Positions 53,388 to 61,852 of a stretch of DNA of 64,000 bases are shown in pieces. Each line of letters opens with the position of its first letter. Position 1 is the stretch's first letter. The translations under genes and the position numbers were made by a program. The notes under the pieces were generated by a model. It was not told the origin of the DNA. It was given only the letters and a program-made list of their open reading frames with translations, and made no database searches. This stretch comes from Ilyomonas sp963790435 (GTDB lineage Bacteria > Bacteroidota > Bacteroidia > Chitinophagales > Chitinophagaceae). The stretch lies in NCBI GenBank assembly GCA_963790435.1, contig CAWBOI010000001.1, forward strand, positions 1,736,001 to 1,800,000, in the 5' to 3' direction.

Positions 53388-54638
53388 TTATTTTTCTACT
53401 CCTCCCGCTTGTTTTATTTTACCCATTTTGTTTTTGATTGTTTTTTTATCCATTGCAGACCGGGAAAGATCCAAGGCATTTTGCAAACAAAGCAGTGCTT
53501 TTTTATTATCAATATCACTGTACAATTCACCCAACAACCAATGGTACAAAGGCTGGTTGGTGAGTGCTAATTTTTCGGCTTCTTTAATGGCTTCGCATTT
53601 GCCCCTTACTTTAGAAAGTGCATACGTTCGATTCAATGCCGCAACGGGCGAATAAGCAATTTGCAAAAGCTGATTGTACAAGTGTAAAATGCTTTGCCAT
53701 TTTTCTTCGCTGTCGGCTTTTTGGGTATGCCAATAAGCAATGCCTGCTTCCAAATGATACTTGGAAATATGATTTCCTACGGATGCTTTATTTAAAAACA
53801 AAATTCCTTTTCTAATGAGTTCGGCGCTCCAAAGCGATTCATCCTGATCGTCATATAAAACAACTTCGCCTGTGGCATTGGTTCGGGCTTCAAACCGCGA
53901 GGCATGAAAGCACATGAGCGAAAGCAGCGCATTAACCTGCGGTTGGTGGGTGAGTTCCTTCTCCAATAACAAATAAGTTAACCGCATAGCTTCTCTGCAC
54001 AAATCTTTACGAAGCACCGAATTTTTACCGGCAGAATAATAGCCTTCGGTAAACATCAAATACAAGGTTGTCAGCACCGTTTCTAACCGTTTGGTAACTT
54101 CATTTTCGGAGGGCAGCTCAATGCTTATGCCTTTGGTGCGCAAGGTTTCTTTAGCTCTGAACAAACGCTTCTTAACGGTTTCACGATTCATTAAAAAAGC
54201 ATCTGCAATTTCATCAACTCCAAAACCGCAAAGAATACGCAACGATAAACTGATTTGTGCTTCAGCAGAAATAGAGGGATGACAAATGGCAAACATCATT
54301 TGCAACTGGCTGTCGGTAATGGCTTGGTTCGATAAATCAATGTCAGGCTCTTCTGTTTCGGCTGTGTGATGCGTTAGCTGCGAAGCAATTTTTTGAGTGA
54401 AAATCTGATGATGCTTATAATAATCTTTTGCTTTGTTTTTCGCAACGGCGTAGAGCCATGCGGTTGGATTTTGAGGCACTCCGTTGATGCCCCAAAATTC
54501 AGCGGCAGTTACAAACGTTTCGCTTGCAATGTCTTCAGCAATTTCAATATGCGCAATGCCAAACAGCTTGCTTAATACACTTACAATTTTTGTGTATTCG
54601 GTACGAAACAAATGTGGCAGTAATTCGGTTTGCATCAT
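53388..54638 (-). CDS. ECF42-type RNA polymerase sigma factor with C-terminal TPR-like extension
   Basis: A 416-residue ECF sigma factor. Region 2 (about residues 10-75, TAWLYAVAKNKAKDYY) and region 4 (SISAEAQISLSLRILCGFGVDEIADAFLMNRETVKKRLFRAKETLR) are followed by a helical extension of more than 200 residues (DUF6596 type, e.g. YLMFTEGYYSAGKNSVLRKDLCREAMRLTYLL), typical of ECF42. Genes of this type sit beside YCII/DGPF genes, as here. Start: ATG at 54638 (MMQTELL), since the ORF extension to 54668 runs through the terminator of the YCII gene. The trigger is unknown; these sigma factors lack a classic anti-sigma factor. Confidence 0.88.
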   Translation of the reverse strand: MMQTELLPHLFRTEYTKIVSVLSKLFGIAHIEIAEDIASETFVTAAEFWGINGVPQNPTAWLYAVAKNKAKDYYKHHQIFTQKIASQLTHHTAETEEPDIDLSNQAITDSQLQMMFAICHPSISAEAQISLSLRILCGFGVDEIADAFLMNRETVKKRLFRAKETLRTKGISIELPSENEVTKRLETVLTTLYLMFTEGYYSAGKNSVLRKDLCREAMRLTYLLLEKELTHQPQVNALLSLMCFHASRFEARTNATGEVVLYDDQDESLWSAELIRKGILFLNKASVGNHISKYHLEAGIAYWHTQKADSEEKWQSILHLYNQLLQIAYSPVAALNRTYALSKVRGKCEAIKEAEKLALTNQPLYHWLLGELYSDIDNKKALLCLQNALDLSRSAMDKKTIKNKMGKIKQAGGVEK

Positions 54639-54643
54639 TATAA

Positions 54644-54676
54644 AAAAGCCTTTGGGCAAGCTGCACAAAGGCTTTT
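54644..54676 (-). terminator. Terminator between the YCII gene and the ECF42 sigma gene
   Basis: A perfect 11-base stem (AAAAGCCTTTG/CAAAGGCTTTT, arms 54644-54654 and 54666-54676) with a T tract in the minus direction. It follows the YCII stop by 8 bases and precedes the sigma start by 6, so the sigma gene may depend on read-through or its own promoter. Confidence 0.8.
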
Positions 54677-54683
54677 GTTTTCA

Positions 54684-55040
54684 TTAACTATTATCATCCA
54701 TACTCACAACAGTACGCACTTCTACGTTACCGCCGATTTGTAATATCGGGCAGCCTTTTGACATTTCGGCCGCTTCATCAATGGATGTTGCTTTCACAAT
54801 AATATAACCGCCGATGGCTTCCCGCATTTCAACATACGGTCCGTTGGTAACAACCGCATCTTTATTCACCACACGTCCTTCCGATGCCAACCTGTTTCCC
54901 GAACTTACCAGCTTGTTTTGCGCCGCAATGCTTCCCATCCAGTTTTGCCAGTCGGGTATCATGCTTTGCAATTGTTCGGGCGAAGGCTGGACATTTTTAT
55001 TAATAAAATCTCTTCGAAAAACCAATAAAAACTCTTTCAT
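54684..55040 (-). CDS. YCII/DGPF-family small protein, partner of ECF42 sigma factor
   Basis: A 118-residue ferredoxin-like alpha+beta barrel protein of the YCII (DGPF) family: MKEFLLVFRRDF start, WQNWMGSIAAQNKLV, GPYVEMREAIGGYIIVKATSIDEAAEMSKGCPIL near the C-terminus. Proteins of this family are consistently encoded next to ECF42 sigma factors and may act on or report a small molecule; the reaction is unknown. It lies upstream of the sigma gene on the same strand with a terminator between. Confidence 0.88.
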   Translation of the reverse strand: MKEFLLVFRRDFINKNVQPSPEQLQSMIPDWQNWMGSIAAQNKLVSSGNRLASEGRVVNKDAVVTNGPYVEMREAIGGYIIVKATSIDEAAEMSKGCPILQIGGNVEVRTVVSMDDNS

Positions 55041-55137
55041 AAAATTTGTAGTTTAATGATGAAAAACAAATAACGATTGAGTGATGAGAAAGAGGACAAA
55101 CCTAAAAATATTTTATTCTTATGGAAAGAATATTTGC

Positions 55138-55176
55138 CAAAAACAAAAAGCATCCTCTTATAAAAAAGAGAACGCT
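55138..55176 (-). terminator. Terminator after the FKBP gene
   Basis: On the minus strand arms AGCGTTCTCTT and AAGAGGATGCT (55149-55159 against 55166-55176, two mismatches) are followed by a TTTTTGTTTTTGG tract, which contains the exact word TTTGTTTTTG (55138-55147). It lies 39 bases after the FKBP stop. Confidence 0.65.
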
Positions 55177-55214
55177 CTTCCGTTGTTATAATGTTACTTC
55201 TTGAATGTAGAGGA

Positions 55215-55715
55215 TCAGTTAAAAGCTAACAACTTGATATTAAAAATCAAATTTGAATTTGCCGGAATCGGGCCTCGTCCGCTGGCTCCGTAAGCTAAAC
55301 TGGGTGGCAGGTACAACGTCATTACAGCATTGCTTCTCATAAAAGGCACAGCTTCCTGCCAACCCAATATGGTACTGGAAAGACTAAGCGAAAGAGGCGT
55401 ATTGGCTCCGCTGCTGTCAAACACCTTACCATTTAGAAATGTGCCAGTGTAAACAACGCTTACGTCAGAGCAAATGGTGGGATGTCCGCTTATAGATGCC
55501 GTGGCAGAAGAATCAATGGTGTAAAAAAAGCCGCGGCTGTCTGCCATTGCAGTGATGTGGCTGCTGTCGAGAAAATTTTTCAAAAGGGTTACTTCACTCG
55601 TTGGTGCTGTTGTATTTACCGGTGTGCAGGTTTGTGCAGGATTAGAATTTGAATTTTTAATACACCCGCTCACAACAATAATTCCTGCGAAAACAAACGC
55701 CATTATTTTTTTCAT
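55215..55715 (-). CDS. FKBP-type peptidyl-prolyl isomerase lipoprotein
   Basis: A 166-residue periplasmic lipoprotein (lipobox VSGC, Cys18) with a C-terminal FKBP domain: VVYTGTFLNGKVFDSS, LGWQEAVPFMRSNAVMTLYLPPSLAYGASGRGPIPANSNLIFNIKLL. These blocks form the FK506-binding fold with the catalytic hydrophobic pocket. It would assist folding of exported proteins. The start is set at 55715 (MKKIMAFVFAG), where the signal peptide starts; the longer frame to 55781 is unlikely. Confidence 0.88.
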   Translation of the reverse strand: MKKIMAFVFAGIIVVSGCIKNSNSNPAQTCTPVNTTAPTSEVTLLKNFLDSSHITAMADSRGFFYTIDSSATASISGHPTICSDVSVVYTGTFLNGKVFDSSGANTPLSLSLSSTILGWQEAVPFMRSNAVMTLYLPPSLAYGASGRGPIPANSNLIFNIKLLAFN

Positions 55716-55762
55716 TACAAAACAATTTGGTGCGCAAAATAATGGGCAACTCTGTAAATGCA

Positions 55763-55810
55763 GCTTTTGGTTTTGTATCATTTTGTAAAAAAATGTGCAA
55801 AACCAAAAGC
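55763..55810. terminator. Inverted motif pair forming a terminator after the FadL-like gene
   Basis: GCTTTTGGTTTTG (55763-55775) and CAAAACCAAAAGC (55798-55810) are perfect 13-base inverted copies of the variant word, around a 22-base AT-rich spacer. It lies 10 bases after the stop of the FadL-like gene. The arms are unusual for a terminator in being only 4 GC pairs, suggesting that the motif itself, not stem strength, is being kept. Confidence 0.7.
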
Positions 55811-55820
55811 TGGCTACAAT

Positions 55821-57365
55821 TTATATTTTAAAACCAACCGTTAGCAACACATTGCCACGATTGTTTTTATAGGTTGCAAAAGTGTTCGCTTTATCTTGTA
55901 AACGATAAGGGAAGTTCACATCTTTATTGAAATATTCGGCGTATGTTAAATCAATAAAAATGCCTTTGTTACGATACCCCAAACCACCGCTCAGTTGTGT
56001 AATGCTTGATTTTAAAGCGGCATCGCTGTAAGGGTTTCCGTAGTAGCCGCCACCCAATCGCACCGCAATGGTATTAAATTTCAATTCGCCACCCAGCCTG
56101 AAATTAAAAGCGTTTTTATAATACTGCTTGATTACACTGTTAAGGCTTGTGTAGTATGTATCATTGCTGCTTTGCTCGTAGTGACCGGTGCTTTTATAAC
56201 GTGCAGAATTGTAAGTGAGATATTCAACATCAGCCGTAATAAAACCACGTTGTTGCTTTACATCGCCTGTTTCGTGCAATACATAAGAACCGCTGGCTAT
56301 AAAGCGCCACGGCGTATTGGTTAAGTAGCGTGTATTGCCAACGCCACCATCCGTAAAAGTGGCACTGGTAACATTGTACTTATCGCCGTTTGTAAAAGCC
56401 GTTGTCATGTTGCTGCTTTCTTCATCGGTAAGTGTATAAAACGTTGGCGTATGAATAGCCAATCCAAGCCGTACAAAATTGGTTGGCTTAAAAATCAAGC
56501 CCAGCTTCGCATTCACGCCGTAACCGCTCGTTTTTAATTTATCGTTCCATTCCGAATAAGCAAAGTCGTTATTAGTAACAGTAGTTCCGGCTCCCTCTCT
56601 TATAAAATTATTTCGGTTGTATGAAACGATGGGAATACCAAGTGTCAATCCGTAATAAAATTTATCGTTGGGGTTGGCAGCATACGAAAGCGCAACTTCG
56701 TAAATACCGCCGGTTGTGTTTATGGTTTTGGTTTGATTGAGCGATCCTCCTGCTTCTAAAATAGACTCCGGCGCTCCTTTAATGAGGGTTTGTCCGTTTA
56801 CCGTTGTTGTATCTACAAGATAAGTATAAAATGCAGGCGAAGCGCCAAATGGAGCCGGCGATGCATTGCTTAATAAATCGCTTGTATTATAGCCATTGGC
56901 ATGTACCTCTTCTACAAATTGCTCGGAATAACTACTCAGATTATTTTGCCCCGAATAAGAAAGCGTATTATTGAAATTGGCGGTTTGATTCACTGCAATT
57001 CCAAACGCTTCACTCCGGTTGTGGCCGTATTGATTCTGCGAGCCAAACACAGCGCCGGTTAAGCCTAAATCAAATGCCGTTTTGCTGGAGGATAAGCTTG
57101 TTCCGCGAAAAGCCGCATTGTTATTATTGAGCTGAAACGCAGGACTGATAACGATTTCAGAGGTTTTGTACAAACCCAAACCGGCAGGGTTTACATACAT
57201 CGAGCTGATGTCTCCGCCCAGCGATCCCATTGCACCACCAATGGCTACGTTTCTTGCCGAGCCGTGTTGCGGAAAATAACTGTATTTCAAAATATCGTCG
57301 GGTGCCTGTGCAAAGCCATTCATCAAAATAAAAAACAAAAAAAGGGAAGTCAGGAGTTTCTTCAT
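55821..57365 (-). CDS. FadL/OmpP1-type outer membrane porin
   Basis: A 514-residue outer membrane beta-barrel protein with signal peptide ending MNGFAQ. The N-terminus reads GSARNVAIGGAMGSLGGDISSMYVNPAGLGLYKTSEI, the conserved hatch region of FadL/TodX-type transporters and PorV relatives; the rest consists of amphipathic strands, including LGLAIHTPTFYTL. It may carry hydrophobic compounds across the outer membrane. PorV, the T9SS component, is also in this family, so it could instead serve T9SS, but no other T9SS core genes are near. Confidence 0.8.
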   Translation of the reverse strand: MKKLLTSLFLFFILMNGFAQAPDDILKYSYFPQHGSARNVAIGGAMGSLGGDISSMYVNPAGLGLYKTSEIVISPAFQLNNNNAAFRGTSLSSSKTAFDLGLTGAVFGSQNQYGHNRSEAFGIAVNQTANFNNTLSYSGQNNLSSYSEQFVEEVHANGYNTSDLLSNASPAPFGASPAFYTYLVDTTTVNGQTLIKGAPESILEAGGSLNQTKTINTTGGIYEVALSYAANPNDKFYYGLTLGIPIVSYNRNNFIREGAGTTVTNNDFAYSEWNDKLKTSGYGVNAKLGLIFKPTNFVRLGLAIHTPTFYTLTDEESSNMTTAFTNGDKYNVTSATFTDGGVGNTRYLTNTPWRFIASGSYVLHETGDVKQQRGFITADVEYLTYNSARYKSTGHYEQSSNDTYYTSLNSVIKQYYKNAFNFRLGGELKFNTIAVRLGGGYYGNPYSDAALKSSITQLSGGLGYRNKGIFIDLTYAEYFNKDVNFPYRLQDKANTFATYKNNRGNVLLTVGFKI

Positions 57366-57382
57366 AGTGATAACGATTCAAA

Positions 57383-57411
57383 AACAGCCAGCCTGTTGGG
57401 GGCTGGCTGTT
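57383..57411 (-). terminator. Terminator after the Tyr/Gly/Asn-rich lipoprotein gene
   Basis: A perfect 11-base stem (AACAGCCAGCC/GGCTGGCTGTT, 57383-57393 and 57401-57411) with a TTTTTG tract on the minus strand. It lies between the stop at 57444 and the FadL-like start at 57365; an exact motif word (57431-57441) is just 5' of it. Confidence 0.8.
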
Positions 57412-57443
57412 GAGTATAAGGTAAATATCGGCAAAAACAAACC

Positions 57444-58247
57444 TTAATGTCTGCCGGGCCGGCTTACACTTCCGCCTCCGCTACTGCTTGGAGAAGATGA
57501 AGGTGTATAGCTTCTTGCGGGTGCAGATGGCTGAGAAAAGGTATTGGTGTTTGTATTATTATTATAACGCAGGGAATTGTTGTTTGTATTGTTGTAACGG
57601 CTATTGTTGTTATTATAGCGATTAAGCCCAGTTCCGGCTGGCACATACCGATTGCCTGCACCGTTACTATAATTATTGCGGTTGTTGTAATTGTTGTTTA
57701 CATAGCTGCCCAGCATCGGACGTGATGTGCGCGTACGTACAGGAGAATTGACAATTACGGTAGATGGTGTATATCCATAGTAACCATACCCATAACCATG
57801 GCTGTACAAACCTAATGAATAAGGCGAATAGCCAAACCCAAAACCATAAGAAGGATAATAGTTACTGAACCAGCCATAAGGCTGCAAAGAGGCAAACGGG
57901 CTGTAATAATAACTCAATCCCCAACTGTTAAACGTGTAAGGATTGAAGCTGTTGAAGCCATAAAAATTGTTGTACGCATAATTGGGGCTGTACCAGTAAT
58001 CATTGTTATCAAGAGCATCCCACTGGTAGCGGTTTTGCACTTTCATGCGCAGGTAATTGTCTTCGCTGCTGCTGGTATAATTATCATAGCCGCCGCCGTT
58101 GTCGCTATTGTTATTTACGCTCGCATATTCTCTCATTTTGCCCGGAGAATAATATACATCATCGGGCGTTTGCGTTGTTTTATAAGCCGACGAACAGCTT
58201 GCAAAAAGGCTCACCGAGAGTATTAATGGCAATAGATTCTTGTTCAT
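57444..58247 (-). CDS. Low-complexity Tyr/Gly/Asn/Ser-rich lipoprotein
   Basis: A 267-residue protein of strongly biased composition. It has a lipoprotein signal with lipobox FASC (Cys18). About residues 85-165 are rich in Tyr, Gly, Phe, Ser and Pro (for example YGFGFGYSPYSLGLYSHGYGYGYYGY), and residues 185-240 are rich in Asn, Arg and Tyr (NNNSRYNNTNNN). The C-terminus is Ser/Gly-rich. It is probably an intrinsically disordered or prion-like surface protein. Function is unknown; related low-complexity lipoproteins are common in this phylum. The stop and the motif word are two bases apart. Confidence 0.7.
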   Translation of the reverse strand: MNKNLLPLILSVSLFASCSSAYKTTQTPDDVYYSPGKMREYASVNNNSDNGGGYDNYTSSSEDNYLRMKVQNRYQWDALDNNDYWYSPNYAYNNFYGFNSFNPYTFNSWGLSYYYSPFASLQPYGWFSNYYPSYGFGFGYSPYSLGLYSHGYGYGYYGYTPSTVIVNSPVRTRTSRPMLGSYVNNNYNNRNNYSNGAGNRYVPAGTGLNRYNNNNSRYNNTNNNSLRYNNNTNTNTFSQPSAPARSYTPSSSPSSSGGGSVSRPGRH

Positions 58248-58396
58248 AAACCACCTTTCTTTTAAGGCACTAAATTACTACTTTTGCGCTGCTTTAAAAA
58301 ACATATTTTGTTATTCAAATCTTACATTGCAAAGAACCTTCCGGTTTTTGGTTTTGCATGAAAAAGAGTTGAGAGTCCAACACTTTATCTTTCATT

Positions 58397-59879
58397 ATGA
58401 GCAAAGAAATTACGCCTCGCGAACAAGACTATTCTCAGTGGTACAACGATTTGGTTTTAAAAGGAAACCTTGCCGATTACAGTGCCGTGCGCGGCTGCAT
58501 GGTGATAAAGCCTTATGGCTATACGCTTTGGGAAAACATGCGCGATGTGCTGGACAAAATGTTTAAAGATACCGGCCATGTGAATGCTTATTTTCCTCTT
58601 TTTGTTCCGAAAAGCTTGTTTGAAGCCGAAGAAAAAAACGCGGAAGGCTTTGCCAAAGAATGCGCTGTTGTTACGCATTATCGGTTAAAAACAAACCCTG
58701 ATAAAAAAGGTGCGCTGATGGTTGACCCGGAAGCCAAACTGGAAGAAGAACTGATTGTTCGCCCTACCAGCGAAGCCATTATTTGGAGCACTTACAAAAC
58801 ATGGATACAATCCTATCGCGATTTACCCTTACTCATTAACCAATGGGCAAACGTAGTACGTTGGGAAATGCGTACGCGGCTATTTTTGCGTACCACCGAA
58901 TTTTTATGGCAGGAAGGTCATACGGCTCATGCAACAAAAGAAGAAGCAGTAACAGAAGCAAAACTAATACTGGATGTATATGCCGACTTTGCCGAGAACT
59001 ACATGGCAATGCCCGTGATAAAAGGAACCAAAACAGAAAGCGAGCGTTTTGCGGGTGCCGAAGACACGTATTGCATAGAAGCGCTGATGCAGGATGGCAA
59101 AGCGTTGCAGGCGGGCACATCTCATTTTTTAGGACAAAATTTTGCCAAAGCCTTCGATGTAAAATTTAGTGATAAACAACAACAAGTTAGATTATGTGTG
59201 GGCAACCAGTTGGGGTGTAAGTACGCGACTGATTGGAGGTTTGGTAATGGTGCACAGCGACGATCAGGGTTTGGTTTTGCCTCCTAAAATTGCACCGCTG
59301 CAAGTGGTAATCATTCCTATTTACAAAGGCGAAGAACAAAAAGCAAACATTGACAACAAAATAAAAAACGAGTTGCTGCCTGCGTTAAAAGCATTGGGCA
59401 TTTCAGTAAAATATGATGATAATGATAACAGTCGCCCGGGCTGGAAATTTGCCGAGTATGAACTGAAAGGCGTACCCGTTCGCATTGCCATTGGTGCCAG
59501 AGATTTGGAAAACGGCGTTGCCGAAGTGGCGCGGCGCGATACGAAAGAAAAGAAATCGTACCCACTTGATGGATTAGCACAAACGCTGAAAAATTTGCTG
59601 GACGATATTCAGCAAAGCATGTTTGAAAAAGCTAAAACGTTTCGGGATGCACACGTCACGGAAGTGAATTCGTGGGAGGAGTTTATGAATGTACTCGACA
59701 ACAAAACCGGCTTTGTTTGTGCGCACTGGGATGGCACTGCTGAAACTGAAGAAAAAATAAAAGAAGAAAGCAAAGCTACCATTCGCTGCATTCCGCTTAA
59801 CAACAAAGAGGAAGAAGGTGTTTGTATTTTGACCGGCAAGCCGTCTAAGCAAAGAGTGTTGTTTGCAAGAGCGTATTAA
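58397..59879 (+). CDS. proS: Prolyl-tRNA synthetase (ProS, archaeal/eukaryotic-type), with one apparent frameshift
   Basis: ProS charges tRNA-Pro with proline. The N-terminus MSKEITPREQDYSQWYNDLVLKGNLADYS is that of the ProS type without the editing insertion; class II motif 2 is RTRLFLRTTEFLWQEGHTAH and the anticodon-binding domain follows (VVIIPIYKGEEQ). The first frame runs to 59287, but conserved DYVWATSWGVSTRLIGGL lies in the next frame. One extra base near 59171-59180, in AAACAACAACAAG, joins them to a protein of about 490 residues, the family length. ProS is normally essential, so a real loss is unlikely. Confidence 0.92.
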
Positions 59880-59880
59880 G

Positions 59881-59969
59881 TCTGAACTGGGATGGATGGG
59901 ATAAAGATGAAGTTTGTTTTTACATTAATATCCCACAAATCGCATTCATCTCATCAATCCCGGTTCAGA
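59881..59969. repeat. Inverted-arm intergenic repeat, TCTGAACTGGGAT family, copy 2
   Basis: TCTGAACTGGGAT at the left end is answered by ATCCCGGTTCAGA at the right (59957-59969). The middle contains GATGAAGTTTGT followed by TTTTAC, a near copy of the reverse word. It starts right after the proS stop codon. Compare copy 1 at 30298. Confidence 0.75.
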
Positions 59970-59979
59970 CAATCCAAAA

Positions 59980-60045
59980 AATCTGTGCATGAAATCCGTG
60001 TCATCCGTGTTCTATTTTCCTCTGTGTTCTATTTCACCGTGTCTT
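59980..60045. repeat. ATCCGTGT-type degenerate intergenic repeat
   Basis: AAATCCGTGTCATCCGTGTTC and later CTCTGTG/CACCGTGTC units form a short degenerate repeat run just before the DUF4836 gene, in a class common between Bacteroidota genes. Confidence 0.5.
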
Positions 60046-60078
60046 ATTAATCAATATTTTCGCCTTAAATCTTTTTTC

Positions 60079-61749
60079 ATGTTCAAAACTAAATTTACCC
60101 CTGCAAGCTGGCTGCTTCTGATGGTTGTATTCATTGCTTCCTGTAAATCATCGGCACCTAAACAAACCAAATACATTCCGAAAGATGCTTCGGTAGTGCT
60201 GGCAATCAATCCTAAAAAACTAAGCGATAAATTAGCGGATAGCAAAGTGAGCTTAGACTCTATCATGCGCTCCGCAGTTGGCAACGACACATCCATGATG
60301 ATAACGTCGAAAGACATTGAAAATTCAGGCATTGATCTTTCCAAAGACATTTTCGTATTTGTGAATCAAACTGGCAGTATGATGAGCGGCTCATCGGTTA
60401 CAACCGGTGTCGTTGCTGTGCTAAACAAACCTTCTCAGTTTGAAGATTTTTTAAAGAAAAAAATGCCATCGGCACAAATCAAAAAGGAAAATGATTACAG
60501 TTACGCAGCGTTAAAAAATGGCTTTGTAGCTGGCTGGAACGATGATATTGTTTTGATTGATAACGTAACCTCTGTTAACACGCAAAACGGTGATCACGCT
60601 GCTTCACCAGATGCCGCGCACCAACAGCTAACTTCATTATTTGCACAAAAAGAAGATGCTTCTCTCGCTTCCGTAAAACAATTTAAAGATGCAAACGATG
60701 GCAAAGCAGATGTTTTCTTTTGGTCAAATTCAAACGGAGCTTTATCAACTATTCCGATGCTGGGCATGAGCAAGGCTTCCGATTTGCTGAAAGACACGTA
60801 CACAGCAGGTGCCATCAACTTTGAAAATGGTGAAGTGGACATGGATTTGAAATCGTATCCCAACGCAACACTTGCCGATACATTGAAGAAATACGCCGGA
60901 CCTAAGGTTGACATGGATTTGCTGAACAAATATCCGGGTAACGTAAATGGATATGCCTTGTTTTCTTTTGACCCGAAATTGATTGTTGCCATTTTAAATT
61001 TCACCGGAGTGTTGCAAACCGCCAATCAGTTTTTACAAAACCAAGGCTACACAGTGGATGATATTGTAAGAGCTTTTAAAGGCGATTTTGCTGTTGTGTT
61101 TTCAAATGTGGGTATGCAGCAAAAAGAAGTGCAGGGTTACAAATATTCCACGCCCACCGCTAAACTAATTATTGATGCTACCATTGCCGATAAAGCGAGC
61201 TATGATAAGATTATGGCTTCTCTTGCCAAACAAGGTTTGATGGTGCAGAAAAACGGGCAGTATGTGCCTGCTCAACCCGACGAAAACCCTATGGGATTTA
61301 CGATGTATGCCGACAATAAAAATGTTGTGTTTTCAAACGATTCAGCTTTACTGAAACAATACAATGCGGGCAGCGGAAAAGTAACTTTACCGTCTGATAT
61401 TTCAGGCAAAACCAAAGGCACAGCGGTTGCTTTTTATGTTGATGTTGCCAGTATATTGAATGCAATACCCAAAGATTCTTCTTCTGCCCAAATGATGGAT
61501 GAAGCCAAAAAAACTTTTAAAGATGTAATTACCACTTCGGACAATTACAGCGATGGTTCAGTAAAAGGGCATTTGGAACTGCACACAGTGAATGAAAAAG
61601 AAAATAGCCTGGCAACCTTAACGCACTATTTCGGCTCTTTATCACAAACCATGAAAAGAATGAAAGAAGCTACCGGCACAGATGATGTAACCATACCAGA
61701 GGCTACTGATTCTACTACCGCAACAATGACAGATTCAACGGGTAAATAA
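60079..61749 (+). CDS. DUF4836 family lipoprotein
   Basis: A 556-residue lipoprotein (lipobox IASC, Cys18) with the family opening YIPKDASVVLAINPKKLSDKLADSKV. The remaining sequence has the typical alternation of STIP/LKSYP-type beta regions and an SGIDLSKDIFVFVNQTG block; the C-terminus has a Thr/Ser/Asp-rich tail (DSTTATMTDSTGK). These proteins are widespread in Bacteroidota but have no known function. I use the ATG at 60079 rather than 59989. It is followed by a terminator. The dxs gene comes next. Confidence 0.75.
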   Translation: MFKTKFTPASWLLLMVVFIASCKSSAPKQTKYIPKDASVVLAINPKKLSDKLADSKVSLDSIMRSAVGNDTSMMITSKDIENSGIDLSKDIFVFVNQTGSMMSGSSVTTGVVAVLNKPSQFEDFLKKKMPSAQIKKENDYSYAALKNGFVAGWNDDIVLIDNVTSVNTQNGDHAASPDAAHQQLTSLFAQKEDASLASVKQFKDANDGKADVFFWSNSNGALSTIPMLGMSKASDLLKDTYTAGAINFENGEVDMDLKSYPNATLADTLKKYAGPKVDMDLLNKYPGNVNGYALFSFDPKLIVAILNFTGVLQTANQFLQNQGYTVDDIVRAFKGDFAVVFSNVGMQQKEVQGYKYSTPTAKLIIDATIADKASYDKIMASLAKQGLMVQKNGQYVPAQPDENPMGFTMYADNKNVVFSNDSALLKQYNAGSGKVTLPSDISGKTKGTAVAFYVDVASILNAIPKDSSSAQMMDEAKKTFKDVITTSDNYSDGSVKGHLELHTVNEKENSLATLTHYFGSLSQTMKRMKEATGTDDVTIPEATDSTTATMTDSTGK

Positions 61750-61770
61750 ATCATCAAAAACAAACCTTTG

Positions 61771-61798
61771 CAAAGCCTCATTCCGGTGAGGCTTTTTA
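61771..61798 (+). terminator. Terminator after the DUF4836 gene
   Basis: A hairpin with arms AAAGCCTCA and TGAGGCTTT (61772-61780 and 61786-61794) plus TTTTATA, about 20 bases after the stop codon. The exact word CAAAAACAAA (61755-61764) precedes it by a few bases. Confidence 0.8.
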
Positions 61799-61852
61799 TA
61801 TACCAACCATCATTTATTGTTCAATACTTATTTTTACATAAATATCGCATAC

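Noticed and set aside
6606..59183. Programmed frameshifting in several genes
   Set aside because: The five shifts have different direction, no shared slippery heptamer and no common downstream stem, and occur in unrelated genes; sequence error fits better.
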